DNA of 64,000 nucleotides from Streptosporangium sp. NBC_01495 (GCF_036250735.1 NZ_CP109430.1:4092001-4156000); one strand, 5' to 3'. Shown: positions 52,947 to 62,272, counted from the stretch's first letter. Made by a program: numbers and translations. The notes: a model not told the origin generated them from the sequence alone.

Positions 52947-55900
52947 ATGGGTCGAACAGGCTATTTACCGCCCCGAGCACCCGCCTGGCGACGCGTACTG
53001 ATCACGATGTCGAGTGCCGCCCTGGTGCTCGGACTGGCGACCCCGACCGCCGTGCCGGCCCAGGCACAGGCCCGGCTACAGGCACAGGCCCCCGCCCCGG
53101 CCGCCAAGAAGCCCGCCGTCAACGTGCTGGTCTTCAGCGGTCAGGCCGCGCAGCAGGACGACCCGGTGCGGGCGGCCGCGACGGCGATCAGGGAACTGAG
53201 CAAGAAGAACGGGTTCTCCGTCGAGGAGGCCCAGGATCCGGCGGTCTTCACCGCCGACAACCTGGCGCGGTTCCGCGGCGTGGTGTTCCTGTCCGCCAAC
53301 GGCGTGAGCCTGGACGAATCGCAGCTCGCCGCCTTTCAGGCGTACATCAGGGGCGGCGGCGGGTTCGTCGGCATCCGCGACGCCGCCCGCGCGCAGGTGG
53401 ACTCGACCTGGTTCACCGAACTGATCGGTACCCGTCCCGTCGGCGCCCTCCCCATCGCGGAGAAGGTGACGGAGACCGCGGCGAGCGCGGAGAACCCGCC
53501 GAACGAGACCAAGGACAAGGTTTTCGACGGGGACAACGACACCAAGTGGCTGGCCCGGACGCCGACCGGGTGGGTGCAGGGCAAGCTGGAGAAGCCCGTC
53601 GCGGTGGCGCACTACGCGCTGACGTCGGCCAACGACTCCGCCGGCCGGGACCCGAAGGACTGGACCCTCCAGGGCTCGCAGAACGGGACGACCTGGACGG
53701 ATCTCGACAAGCGCAGCGGGGAGATCTTCCCCCAACGGGCCCAGAGCAAGGAATACAAGTTCGAGAACACCACGGCGTACCAGTACTACCGGCTCAACGT
53801 CACCGCGAACGGCGGCGAGCCCCTGACCCAGCTCGCCGAGCTGCGGCTGTTCGGCCCCGACTCCGCGCCTCCCCCCGTGGCGAAGGAGCAGAAGGCCGTC
53901 GTGGACATCCTCGACCGCCGGCATCCGGCGAACGAGGGACTTCCGCTCACCCTGTCGCGGACCGACAAGTGGCTGAGCTGGAACCCCAATCCGGTGGGCA
54001 AGGTCCACACGATCGCGCAGGTCGAGGAGTGGACCTACAACCCGAGCATGAACGGCAACGGCCCGTTCCATCCGGTCTCCTGGTGCCGTGACTACGACGG
54101 CGGCCGGTCCTTCTACACCGGCATGGGCGGCACCGCGGCGAGCTACACCGGCGACAAGCAGTTTCGCACGCACCTCGCCGGCGCCATCCGGTGGGCGACC
54201 GGCATCGTCCGGGGCGACTGCCAGGCGACCATCGCGGCCAACTACACCACGGAACGGCTGACCACGCCGAACACGCAGGGCCAGCTCGACCAGATCGGCG
54301 AGCCGCACGGCCTGACCATCGCGCCGAACGGCAAGGTGTTCTACATCGGCAAGGCGGCATGCGCCACCGGCCCGATCCCCAACTGGAACGACCCGAAGGT
54401 GGGCCTCGGCTGCGGCACCATCCACCAGTGGGACCCGAGGACCAAGCAGGTCAAGCTGCTGACCACGCTGCCCGTCATGGGCAACCGCGGCAGCGGCGAC
54501 GAGCTGGTCAAGAACGAGGAGGGCCTGGTCGGCATCACCCTCGACCCGGACTTCGCGGAGAACGGCTGGATCTACGCGTACTGGATGCCGCACGCGTCGA
54601 TCGACCGGGACAGGCGCATCGGCAAGCGGACGGTCTCCCGGTTCGACTACGACTCGCGGACCCAGACGATCGACCAGAGCAGCCGCAAGGACCTCCTGCA
54701 GTGGGACACCCAGATCCACAGCTGCTGCCACGCGGGCGGAGGCATGACCTTCGACGAGGACGGCAACCTCTACATCGGCACCGGTGACAGCAACTCCTCC
54801 GGCGGCTCCAGCGGTTACTCCGGGAACAACTGGACCCAGGACTACAAGGGCACCTCGTTCCAGGACGCCCGCCGTACCTCCGGCAACACCAACGATCTCA
54901 ACGGCAAGATCCTCCGCATCCACCCGGAGCCCGACGGCACCTACACGATCCCCGAGGGCAACCTGTTCACCGGCGAGGAAGAGGGCGGCGGCAAGTCCCG
55001 CGCGGAGATCTGGGTGATGGGCGTCCGCAACATCGCGCGGCTGCAGTGGGACAAGAAGAACGACTGGATCACGGCCGGCTGGGTCGGTCCGGACGCCAGC
55101 GGCCCGAGCGAGACGTGGGGACCGGCGAAGTACGAGACCGTGACGGTTCTCACCTCCGCCGGCAACCAGGGCTGGCCGTACTGCATGGGCAACAAGCAGC
55201 CCTACCGCGACCGCAGCAACGGCAACGCCACCCAGCCCGCCGAGTGGTACGACTGCGACAACCTGAAGAACACCTCGCCGCGCAACACCGGCCTCGTCGA
55301 CATCCCGCCGGCGCGCGACAACATGATCTGGTACTCGCCGCAGGGCGGCGGCCCGGTCTACCCGAAGCGGCAGGACGGCAGCGGTCTCCCGACGTACAAG
55401 CAGGGCGAGGAGACCCTCACCATGCCCTACCTCAAGGGCGGCGGCCAGGCGGTCATGTCGGGCCCGACCTACCACCGCTCCCAGACCGACACCGACAGCG
55501 GGGTCGCGTGGCCGGAGTACTGGGACAACAAGTGGTTCATCGGTGACCAGTCCAACGCCAACAACCGCGTCGCCGTGACCGTGAACCCGGAGACCGCCCG
55601 GGACGCGGGCCGGCCGGCGTTCGCCGAGGACCTGCGGAACATCATCCCGGGCGGCAACGGCGCCAACCAGCTGCAGTCGTGGATGGACGCGAAGTTCGGT
55701 CCCGACGGCGCGCTCTACATGCTCGACTACGCCAGCGGCTTCTTCAGCCTGCACGCGAACCAGAAGCTGGTCCGCGTCACCTACAAGGGCGGCCCGGCGA
55801 CGCCGGACCCGGACGCCGCCGTGGCGCGTCCCGCCCGGCAGAACGCCGAGCCCAGGACGATGACGTTCTCCAGCGCCAAGGCCGGCGGCGTGGCGTGGGA

Positions 55901-56951
55901 GTGGGACTTCGGCGACGGCAGCGCGCCGTCGAAGGAGGCCGACCCGACGCACACCTACGCCGGCTTCGGCACCTACGAGGCGACGCTGAAGGTCACCTAC
56001 GCCGACGGCGAGCAGGCCACCGGGAAGATCGCTGTCACGGTCGGCTGCGCCGCGCCCGACGCCCGGCCGACGGTGCAGCTGCTCGACGCCCTCACCGGCG
56101 TGCGCAACAAGGCGGCCGGCGGCGGCTGCACGATCAACGACCTGATCGACGACGAGGGCGACTGGAAGAACCGCAACCAGTTCGTCCAGCACCTCGACAC
56201 CGTCGTGAAACAGCTCCTCAAGGACGGCGTCATCACCGCCCAGGAGGCGGAGGCGCTGCGCACCGCCGGCGCCAAGTCGGAGGTCGGGAGGGTGAGCGGG
56301 TACCAGCCCATCTTCGACGGCACGGCGTCGTCGCTGCTGGGCTGGAGCCAGGCCCCGTCCGGGCGGTTCGCCCTCCAGCCGGACGGCACGATCCGCAGCT
56401 CCGGCGGTCTGGGCATGCTGTGGTACTCCGACAAGGCGTACGCGGACTTCTCGGTCCGGCTGCAGTTCCGTGACAGCTCGCCCGACCCGCATCGCGCCAA
56501 CAGCGGCGTCTTCGTCCGGTTCCCGGACCCGAGGACCCCGCTGGAGCAGCGTCCCGCCGGAAGCTGCGGCACGGTCGGCTCGGCGCGCACGTCACCCGCG
56601 TGGGTCGCGATCTTCTGTGGCCACGAGATCCAGATCTACGACGGCGACACGGGCGAGCCGCAGAAGACGGGTTCCGTCTACAACTTCTCGTCCAACGGCC
56701 TGAGCCGGGCCGGGGTGACCCCGAAGGGCCAGTGGAACGACTACGAGGTCCGGGCGGTCGGTCAGCACTACACGATCATCCGCAACGGCACGGTGATCAG
56801 CGAGTTTGACAACACGCCGGGCAAGGCGTCGTCCCGCGCCGGTGACCCGCCCACGGACCTGCGCCAGTTCATCAGCGGGTTCGTCGGGCTGCAGAACCAC
56901 GGCAACAACGACGTGATCGACTTCCGCAACATCCGCGTGCGCGAACTCTAG
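52947..56951 (+). CDS. Giant secreted ThuA / F5-8C / sugar dehydrogenase / PKD / DUF1080 protein
   Basis: A 1334-residue exported protein. I favour ATG 52947, five bases after AAGGAG; ATG 52944 is too close to it. After a signal peptide come a ThuA domain, interrupted by a discoidin-like insert (about 190-300, VFDGDNDTKWLARTPTGWVQ), a PQQ-dependent-glucose/sorbosone-dehydrogenase-like beta-propeller (about 450-930, EPHGLTIAPNGKVFYIGKAA, EGLVGITLDPDFAENGWIYA), a PKD domain (about 970-1040, WEWDFGDGSAPSKEADPTHT) and a C-terminal DUF1080 domain (about 1130-1334). Sugar oxidation and binding outside the cell are implied. Whether PQQ is bound cannot be judged. Confidence 0.9.
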   Translation: MGRTGYLPPRAPAWRRVLITMSSAALVLGLATPTAVPAQAQARLQAQAPAPAAKKPAVNVLVFSGQAAQQDDPVRAAATAIRELSKKNGFSVEEAQDPAVFTADNLARFRGVVFLSANGVSLDESQLAAFQAYIRGGGGFVGIRDAARAQVDSTWFTELIGTRPVGALPIAEKVTETAASAENPPNETKDKVFDGDNDTKWLARTPTGWVQGKLEKPVAVAHYALTSANDSAGRDPKDWTLQGSQNGTTWTDLDKRSGEIFPQRAQSKEYKFENTTAYQYYRLNVTANGGEPLTQLAELRLFGPDSAPPPVAKEQKAVVDILDRRHPANEGLPLTLSRTDKWLSWNPNPVGKVHTIAQVEEWTYNPSMNGNGPFHPVSWCRDYDGGRSFYTGMGGTAASYTGDKQFRTHLAGAIRWATGIVRGDCQATIAANYTTERLTTPNTQGQLDQIGEPHGLTIAPNGKVFYIGKAACATGPIPNWNDPKVGLGCGTIHQWDPRTKQVKLLTTLPVMGNRGSGDELVKNEEGLVGITLDPDFAENGWIYAYWMPHASIDRDRRIGKRTVSRFDYDSRTQTIDQSSRKDLLQWDTQIHSCCHAGGGMTFDEDGNLYIGTGDSNSSGGSSGYSGNNWTQDYKGTSFQDARRTSGNTNDLNGKILRIHPEPDGTYTIPEGNLFTGEEEGGGKSRAEIWVMGVRNIARLQWDKKNDWITAGWVGPDASGPSETWGPAKYETVTVLTSAGNQGWPYCMGNKQPYRDRSNGNATQPAEWYDCDNLKNTSPRNTGLVDIPPARDNMIWYSPQGGGPVYPKRQDGSGLPTYKQGEETLTMPYLKGGGQAVMSGPTYHRSQTDTDSGVAWPEYWDNKWFIGDQSNANNRVAVTVNPETARDAGRPAFAEDLRNIIPGGNGANQLQSWMDAKFGPDGALYMLDYASGFFSLHANQKLVRVTYKGGPATPDPDAAVARPARQNAEPRTMTFSSAKAGGVAWEWDFGDGSAPSKEADPTHTYAGFGTYEATLKVTYADGEQATGKIAVTVGCAAPDARPTVQLLDALTGVRNKAAGGGCTINDLIDDEGDWKNRNQFVQHLDTVVKQLLKDGVITAQEAEALRTAGAKSEVGRVSGYQPIFDGTASSLLGWSQAPSGRFALQPDGTIRSSGGLGMLWYSDKAYADFSVRLQFRDSSPDPHRANSGVFVRFPDPRTPLEQRPAGSCGTVGSARTSPAWVAIFCGHEIQIYDGDTGEPQKTGSVYNFSSNGLSRAGVTPKGQWNDYEVRAVGQHYTIIRNGTVISEFDNTPGKASSRAGDPPTDLRQFISGFVGLQNHGNNDVIDFRNIRVREL

Positions 56952-57034
56952 GACGGTACACCGGCCGGGTGCCGGGCCGGGGAGCGTTCCCCGTGCCCGG
57001 CACCCCACCCCAGCTCGGAAAGGTGCATCGACAC

Positions 57035-58669
57035 ATGCATGTCGGATCTCTCCCCTCCCTCGCGATCAGAGCATTACGGCGGGCATCCGGAGCGGTGACG
57101 GCGCCGCGCCTCGCCGTGGTGCTGCTCGCCGTGGCGCTTCCCGCGCTCTTCCTGTCGGCGGTCCAGGCCGCCGCGCAGCCCCGTACGCAGCTCACCGCCG
57201 CGCAGGCGGCGGACCAGGTGCTCACCTGGACCGCCGACAACAGCATGACCGCGTACAAGTCGGCGCCGGAATCGGCGACGGCGGGTCCCGCCACCATCGT
57301 CTTCGAGAACAGCGCGGCCACCGGCAACACCACCGGCATGACGCACACGCTGACGTTCGACACCTCCACCCCCGGCTACAACCACGACGTCAGCCTCAAC
57401 ATCATCGCCAGCCCCTTCGACGCCGACGGCGGCCGGCACACCGCCCAGGTGAACCTCACCCCCGGCAAGTACCGCTACTACTGTGTGATCCCCGGTCACG
57501 GCCAGATGACCGGCGAACTCGTCGTCACCGAAGGCGGGGGCGAGGACACGACCGCACCGCAGGTCTCCGCGCAGGTGGCGGGCGACCAGGACGCGGACGG
57601 CGACTACGTGGGCGCGGCGACGGTCACGGTCTCGGCGAGTGACGCCGAGTCCGGGGTGGACACCGTGGAGTACGCGCTCGACGGCGGGGCGTTCGCGGCC
57701 TACTCGGCCCCGGTGTCGGTCAACCAGGTGGGGGCGCACACGGTGACCTTCCGGGCCACCGACAAGGCGGGCAACACCTCGCCGGTGGGCTCGGTGGAGT
57801 TCACGGTGGTGGCTCCGCAGGGGGAGGACACCACTCCGCCCGAGGTCACCGGGGAGGTGACCGGTGACCAGGACGCGGACGGCGACTACGTCGGCTCGGC
57901 GACGGTGACGGTCACGGCGAGCGACACCGGCTCCGGGGTGGACACCGTGGAGTACTCGCTCGACGGCCAGCCGTTCGCGGTGTACACGCAGCCGCTGTCG
58001 GTCAACCAGCCCGGCGCGCACACGGTGACCTTCCGGGCCACCGACAAGGCGGGCAACACCTCGCCGGTGGACTCGGTGGAGTTCACGGTGGCGGCCTCGC
58101 AGGAGGAGGACACCACCCCTCCGCAGGTCTCGGCGCAGCTGTCGGGCGAGCAGGACTCGGCGGGCAACTACGTCGGCTCGGCGACCGTGATGATCTCGGT
58201 GAGCGACACCGAGTCGGGGGTCGCCACGGTGGAGTACTCGCTCGACGGCGGAGCCTACATCGAGTACCCATCCCCCGTGTCGGTCAACAAGGCGGGCGCG
58301 CACACCCTGTCGTACCGGGCCACCGACAAGGCCGGGAACACCTCGCCGGTGGCGACGCTGAGGTTCACCGTGGTGGCTCCGGAGGACGACACCACGCTGC
58401 CGCAGGTGTCGGCCGCGCTCACCGGCACCCAGGACTGGGCCTGGAACTACGTCGGCTCGGCGACGGTGAAGCTGACGGCGAGCGACGTCGGTTCCGGGCT
58501 GGACACCGTGGAGTACTCGCTCGACGGCCAGCCGTTCGCGGCGTACACGCAGCCGCTGTCGGTCAACCAGCCCGGCGCGCACACCCTGTCGTACCGGGCC
58601 AAAGACAAGGCCGGGAACATGTCGGTGGGCACGGCCAAGTTCATGATCGTGGAAGCCGGCGGCGAGTAG
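57035..58669 (+). CDS. Secreted cupredoxin with four OmpL47/Ig-like repeats
   Basis: A 544-residue exported protein. ATG 57035 (GGAAAGG upstream). A signal segment (about residues 20-47), then an azurin/plastocyanin-like blue-copper domain (about 50-165) with MTHTLTFD and the ligand loop YYCVIPGHGQM, so Cys, His and Met ligands are intact. Four repeats of about 90 residues follow (each opens with DTTxPxVSA and ends with FTVV), highly similar in DNA as well. It probably carries electrons or copper on the cell surface beside the laccase and sugar dehydrogenase. Confidence 0.9.
   Translation: MHVGSLPSLAIRALRRASGAVTAPRLAVVLLAVALPALFLSAVQAAAQPRTQLTAAQAADQVLTWTADNSMTAYKSAPESATAGPATIVFENSAATGNTTGMTHTLTFDTSTPGYNHDVSLNIIASPFDADGGRHTAQVNLTPGKYRYYCVIPGHGQMTGELVVTEGGGEDTTAPQVSAQVAGDQDADGDYVGAATVTVSASDAESGVDTVEYALDGGAFAAYSAPVSVNQVGAHTVTFRATDKAGNTSPVGSVEFTVVAPQGEDTTPPEVTGEVTGDQDADGDYVGSATVTVTASDTGSGVDTVEYSLDGQPFAVYTQPLSVNQPGAHTVTFRATDKAGNTSPVDSVEFTVAASQEEDTTPPQVSAQLSGEQDSAGNYVGSATVMISVSDTESGVATVEYSLDGGAYIEYPSPVSVNKAGAHTLSYRATDKAGNTSPVATLRFTVVAPEDDTTLPQVSAALTGTQDWAWNYVGSATVKLTASDVGSGLDTVEYSLDGQPFAAYTQPLSVNQPGAHTLSYRAKDKAGNMSVGTAKFMIVEAGGE
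57541..58660. repeat. Four direct repeats of about 275 bp
   Basis: The repeats encode the Ig-like modules of the cupredoxin. Segments such as the GGAGTACTCGCTCGACGGCC block recur almost unchanged. Recent duplication or gene conversion is likely. Confidence 0.8.
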
Positions 58670-58723
58670 CGCCCGCCGCCGGGCAGGGGTGACGGCCGCC
58701 CCGAGAGGCGACTTCGTCAGCCG

Positions 58724-58759
58724 GTGAGCGGCCTCCATCCAAGGACGGGGGCCGCTCAC
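58724..58759. terminator. Bidirectional hairpin terminator
   Basis: GTGAGCGGCC (58724-58733) pairs perfectly with GGCCGCTCAC (58750-58759), between the cupredoxin stop and the end of the leftward small gene. Confidence 0.75.
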
Positions 58760-58762
58760 GCG

Positions 58763-58936
58763 TCAGGCCGCCCAGAAGGCGGCGACGGCGGCGGCCCGGG
58801 CCCGGCCGGCCTCGGCGGAGGGGCGGCGGGTGGCCGGGGAGAGCGGATTCTGCCCGAAGGCGGCCACCGACGCCTCGTCCACGTGCCGGTGAACCCAAGG
58901 GGTCAGCGCCGCGCTCGCCTTGAGTGCCTCTTCCAT
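58763..58936 (-). CDS. Small hypothetical protein, 57 residues
   Basis: ATG 58936 follows GGAGAGAG by a good spacing and the stop lies just before a hairpin, so it looks like a real short gene. The sequence starts MEEALKASAALTPWVHRHVD and ends with an Ala-rich, tryptophan-containing tail. I do not recognise it. It could be a toxin-antitoxin-like small protein, a peptide precursor, or the start of a gene truncated at its 3' end. Confidence 0.5.
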   Translation of the reverse strand: MEEALKASAALTPWVHRHVDEASVAAFGQNPLSPATRRPSAEAGRARAAAVAAFWAA

Positions 58937-59353
58937 GATTTCTCTCTCCGCCGAGCAATCGTCAAGATCTGTGGATCGAGAGTTTCGGGCGGCTGCGGAT
59001 GAGGCCTGGTCGTTCGACCAGGAGTCCATTGACGAAGGTCGCTCCGGCGCGGACCAGAGCCACCGGGTCCCGCGAGACGTGGGCCGCGCGGGGAAGCGCA
59101 GCGCCGCATCGGCTCGTCGAGCTTCCTCGGACCGGTGATCACCGAGTGTTGTCAGGTCCCTGGAGGCGTTTTGCGGCACGACCGTCCCTGGTGTTGAGCT
59201 GGATCTGCAGGCGGTTCATCGCGCCGTCGACCAGACGCGCGAGACTGCCCAGCAACGCGCTTTGGATTTCGTCCGTGAAGCTACTCGACGATGGAACAAC
59301 GCGAGACAGGTAAGCGAAATTCGTTCCGCCATATCCGCGCAGAAGGTGAACTA
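58937..59353. other. Intergenic region, nothing recognised
   Basis: About 417 bp of falling GC toward the right. No coding frame is convincing. AAGGTGA at 59343-59349 is the ribosome site of the next gene. Confidence 0.4.
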
Positions 59354-60025
59354 ATGAATGAAACGCTTGATGATGCCTTTCCGGGTCCCTCTACAGCCGA
59401 AGGACCCGACGATTCTTTTCTGAGGCCGCGACAACTCGCTAATCATTGGGTGCGCCCCGACGTGCGTGCCTACTACTGGTATCTGACGTTCGAGAATTCA
59501 CCGGACCTGCAGTCTTTTGTCAGGAAATGCCAAGAAGTCATCTCCTTTCCTTACTATGACTTGATCCCTCCGGGGAGCCTGCATCTTACGCTCGATCGAA
59601 TTGCATTCGAAGGTGAGATCACCTCTGACCAACTACGTGCCATCGAGGCTGCTGCAATTGGCGCCTGTGTCGATATTGCACCCTTTGGTATTGCTGTCGG
59701 CAATCTGGGTGGCACGTCCAGTGCGATAGGGTTTAGCGCTTCGCCGAAGGAGTTAATTAGGCGTGTTCGTGACGCGCTTCGTGAAGCAACCATCTCCTCT
59801 TATCCGAGCGCCCCTGTCAAAGACTCTGAATTCCATCCGCATATAACAATAGCCTACTGCAATTCTGACAACGTTCCCGTGAACCGGGTTGTCGCGGCAA
59901 TGGAGAAGCTGAGTTCTCTCCCAAGCGTGCAGGTTGATATCCAGGAAAGCGCGCTCGTCCTGCTTGAGCGACGTCAGCAGACCTACTCGTGGCAGGCGAT
60001 CTCTCGCATACCTCTCTCTGGGTAA
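59354..60025 (+). CDS. 2'-5' RNA ligase-like protein (2H phosphoesterase)
   Basis: A 223-residue 2H-superfamily protein. ATG 59354 has AAGGTGA upstream. The two HxT motifs are HLTLDR (residues near 77) and HPHITIAYC, so both catalytic histidines are present. The family hydrolyses or ligates 2'-5' or cyclic phosphodiester bonds in RNA or nucleotides. Third-position GC is visibly lower than in every neighbour, and the gene lacks an operon, both signs of recent acquisition. Confidence 0.85.
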   Translation: MNETLDDAFPGPSTAEGPDDSFLRPRQLANHWVRPDVRAYYWYLTFENSPDLQSFVRKCQEVISFPYYDLIPPGSLHLTLDRIAFEGEITSDQLRAIEAAAIGACVDIAPFGIAVGNLGGTSSAIGFSASPKELIRRVRDALREATISSYPSAPVKDSEFHPHITIAYCNSDNVPVNRVVAAMEKLSSLPSVQVDIQESALVLLERRQQTYSWQAISRIPLSG

Positions 60026-60360
60026 GTCGGGTTCAGCGCTGCCGTGAGGAACGGGCAGAGGTACCAGGAGCCGGACGCGGCCCCTACAAGATCAAGCCCA
60101 TTGCCGTTCCTGCTCGGTGTCAGGCTGGATGGAGTAGGTGTAAGCGAGGTCCCACGCCCTTTGACGATCGCGGGTGTCCAGACCTCATGATCTGGCGCTC
60201 TTTCCGCGCATGATGACCGCGAACGCCGGGACGCCGATCGCCGGCTCGGCGTACACTTCCAGCGGCTGCCCGGGGGGAGAGCCGGTGCGGCGCCGTGGAG
60301 GTCAGCACCGCGTCGAAGCTCCACCTGGGCAGCGCCGACGACTGAGTGGGGAGGAACCAC
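60026..60360. other. Intergenic spacer, nothing recognised
   Basis: 335 bp of intermediate GC between convergent genes with no convincing coding frame or hairpin; it may belong to the acquired segment with the 2H gene. Confidence 0.35.
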
Positions 60361-61059
60361 TCAGGTCTCGTCTCGTACTCCCGCGGTCAGGGTGAGGGCG
60401 CCCGGGATGGCGGTGAAGGCGTCGCGGACGTGGGCGGCCAGCTCGGCGCGGGTGCCGGGGCCGGGGCCGGGCTGGGACGTCCACGTCTCCAGGGCGCGGT
60501 GGAACGCGGCGACGAGCATGTCGAGGGCGAGTCGTGGGCGCAGGTCGTGCGGGTCGGCCAGGATGAGCCTGCGGTGCAGGATCGCGAGTGCGGCGCGGCT
60601 GGTGCGGTCGCAGAAGTGCAGGCCGTGCGCGTCCATCGAGGGGGTCTTCTCCGCGAGCCGGTGGCTGAGCCGGACACGGCGCGCCCAGCCCTCGGCCGTC
60701 ATGCGGTCGAGGGTGGCGAGCAGGGCGTCCTGCAGCATCTCCAGGACGGGACGGCCGCCGGGGTCGCGGGATTCGAGGTCGTCGAGGAAGGCCGTCCACA
60801 GGTCGTGGAGGGGAGCCGTCGCCACGTCCTCCTTGCTGCCGAAGTTACGGAAGAAGGTGCGTTTGGAGACCTCGACCGCCTCGCACAGATCGTCGAGTGT
60901 CGTGCCGTCGAAACCCCGCTCGGTGAACAGCTCCAGGGCGGTGTCGATCAGCGCCTGGCGGGTGCGCAGCTTCTTGCGTTCGCGCAGTGGCAGCCGGTCG
61001 GCCAGGGCGATCGGCGAGACCGGCGCGGCTGTGGCGGCCGGCGAGGGCTGAGTAGTCAT
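60361..61059 (-). CDS. TetR family transcriptional regulator
   Basis: A 232-residue protein. ATG 61059 or GTG 61062 start; ribosome site weak, perhaps leaderless. The N-terminal helix-turn-helix (RTRQALIDTALELFTERGFD, VEVSKRTFFRNFGSKEDVAT) is followed by a helical ligand-binding domain. It is divergent from the MDR oxidoreductase with a palindrome between them, so it probably represses that gene. Confidence 0.92.
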   Translation of the reverse strand: MTTQPSPAATAAPVSPIALADRLPLRERKKLRTRQALIDTALELFTERGFDGTTLDDLCEAVEVSKRTFFRNFGSKEDVATAPLHDLWTAFLDDLESRDPGGRPVLEMLQDALLATLDRMTAEGWARRVRLSHRLAEKTPSMDAHGLHFCDRTSRAALAILHRRLILADPHDLRPRLALDMLVAAFHRALETWTSQPGPGPGTRAELAAHVRDAFTAIPGALTLTAGVRDET

Positions 61060-61102
61060 CACGGTCAGTGTAGCGGAGCGCGAATGCCTCTTGTAGGTTT
61101 AT

Positions 61103-61115
61103 GCCACTCAGTGGC
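61103..61115. promoter_or_regulatory. Palindromic TetR operator candidate
   Basis: GCCACT-C-AGTGGC is a perfect palindrome in the 100-bp divergent promoter, the usual type of TetR site. Confidence 0.6.
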
Positions 61116-61158
61116 GTTATTGTGGTCACCGATGCTCTCCGTGAAAGGTGTATGACCT

Positions 61159-62088
61159 ATGCGTGCTCTGCTTGTCGATCGTTCCGTGCCCGGCGGCCTG
61201 CGGTCCGGTGAGGTTCGCGATCCCGACCCCGCCCCGAACCAGGCGCTGATCCGGGTGACGGCGACCTCCCTCAACTACGGCGAGGTGAAGACCGGTCTGG
61301 AGAACGCCCCCGAGGGCACGGTGCCGGGCTGGGACGCGGCCGGGGTGGTGGAGCGGGCCGCCGCCGACGGCTCCGGTCCGGCCGCGGGCACCCCGGTGGT
61401 GACACTCTCCGGCGACGGCGCGTGGGCGGAGTTCCGGGCCGTCGACACGGCGCTGATCGGCACGGTGCCGCGCGGCGCCGATCTCGGCGCGGTCAGCACG
61501 GTCCCGGTGGCGGGCGCCAGCGCGCTGCGGGCCCTGCGACGGCTCGGCCCCATCGTCGGGAAGCGGGTGCTGGTCACCGGTGCCACCGGCGGGGTCGGGC
61601 GGTACGCCGTGCAGCTCGCCCGGCTCGGCGGCGCGCACGTGACGGCGTCCACCGGTGACCCGGTCGCGCACGGGGACGGCCTGCGGGCACTGGGCGCGCA
61701 CGAGGTGGTCGCCGGGCCCTCCGGGGTCGGCCACCCGGTGGACGGCGTCGTGGAACTGGTCGGCGGACACCAGTTGGTGGACGCCTTCGGCAAGCTCGCC
61801 GGGGGTGGCACGCTGGTGTCCGTCGGGCACATGACGGACGAGGCCGAGCACTTCCCGCTCGGGGCACTGCTCGGCGACCAGGGCCGCCACGACCGCTCGG
61901 TCGTCACCTTCTACCTGCTGTCCGACCCCGGGCTGGACACGGACCTGACCTGGCTGGCCGGGCAGGTGGCGACCGGCGGCCTGGATCCGCAGGTCTCCTG
62001 GCGGGGTGGCTGGGACAGGGCCGCGGAGGCGGTCGAGGCCCTCCTCGGCCGCCGGCTGCACGGCAAGGCGGTCCTCGACATCGGTTGA
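61159..62088 (+). CDS. Zinc-binding MDR / quinone-oxidoreductase-like protein
   Basis: A 309-residue medium-chain reductase without structural zinc cysteines. ATG 61159 has AAAGG upstream. The GroES-like N-terminal domain and the Rossmann motif VLVTGATGGVGRYAVQLARL are clear. Such enzymes reduce quinones or enones with NADPH. It is divergent from its likely TetR repressor. Confidence 0.9.
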   Translation: MRALLVDRSVPGGLRSGEVRDPDPAPNQALIRVTATSLNYGEVKTGLENAPEGTVPGWDAAGVVERAAADGSGPAAGTPVVTLSGDGAWAEFRAVDTALIGTVPRGADLGAVSTVPVAGASALRALRRLGPIVGKRVLVTGATGGVGRYAVQLARLGGAHVTASTGDPVAHGDGLRALGAHEVVAGPSGVGHPVDGVVELVGGHQLVDAFGKLAGGGTLVSVGHMTDEAEHFPLGALLGDQGRHDRSVVTFYLLSDPGLDTDLTWLAGQVATGGLDPQVSWRGGWDRAAEAVEALLGRRLHGKAVLDIG

Positions 62089-62229
62089 GCCCGCCGCCCC
62101 GGCTCACCGCCGCCCCGGTTCACCGGGCCGAGACGGCGGGCTTGATCCACCGAGCCGATGTGTGGTGTCTTCTCCCTGGGCTGGATCACCTCGGCCCGAG
62201 CCCGCTCTCGCCGGACGACACGGTCCTTT

Positions 62230-62259
62230 GGCTCCCGCCCTCTCGTACGGGCGGGAGCC
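62230..62259. terminator. Bidirectional hairpin terminator
   Basis: GGCTCCCGCCC (62230-62240) pairs with GGGCGGGAGCC (62249-62259) between two convergent genes; the loop is TCTCGTAC. Confidence 0.8.
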
Positions 62260-62272
62260 GGTTCCCGCCCGG

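Noticed and set aside
53076..56492. 1138-codon open frame opposite the giant ThuA/sugar-dehydrogenase gene
   Set aside because: The plus strand carries recognisable domains throughout; the antisense translation has no motif and the composition of a shadow frame.
60026..60360. Frames on both strands in the spacer after the 2H gene
   Set aside because: No start with a ribosome site, no motif, and unstable codon bias.
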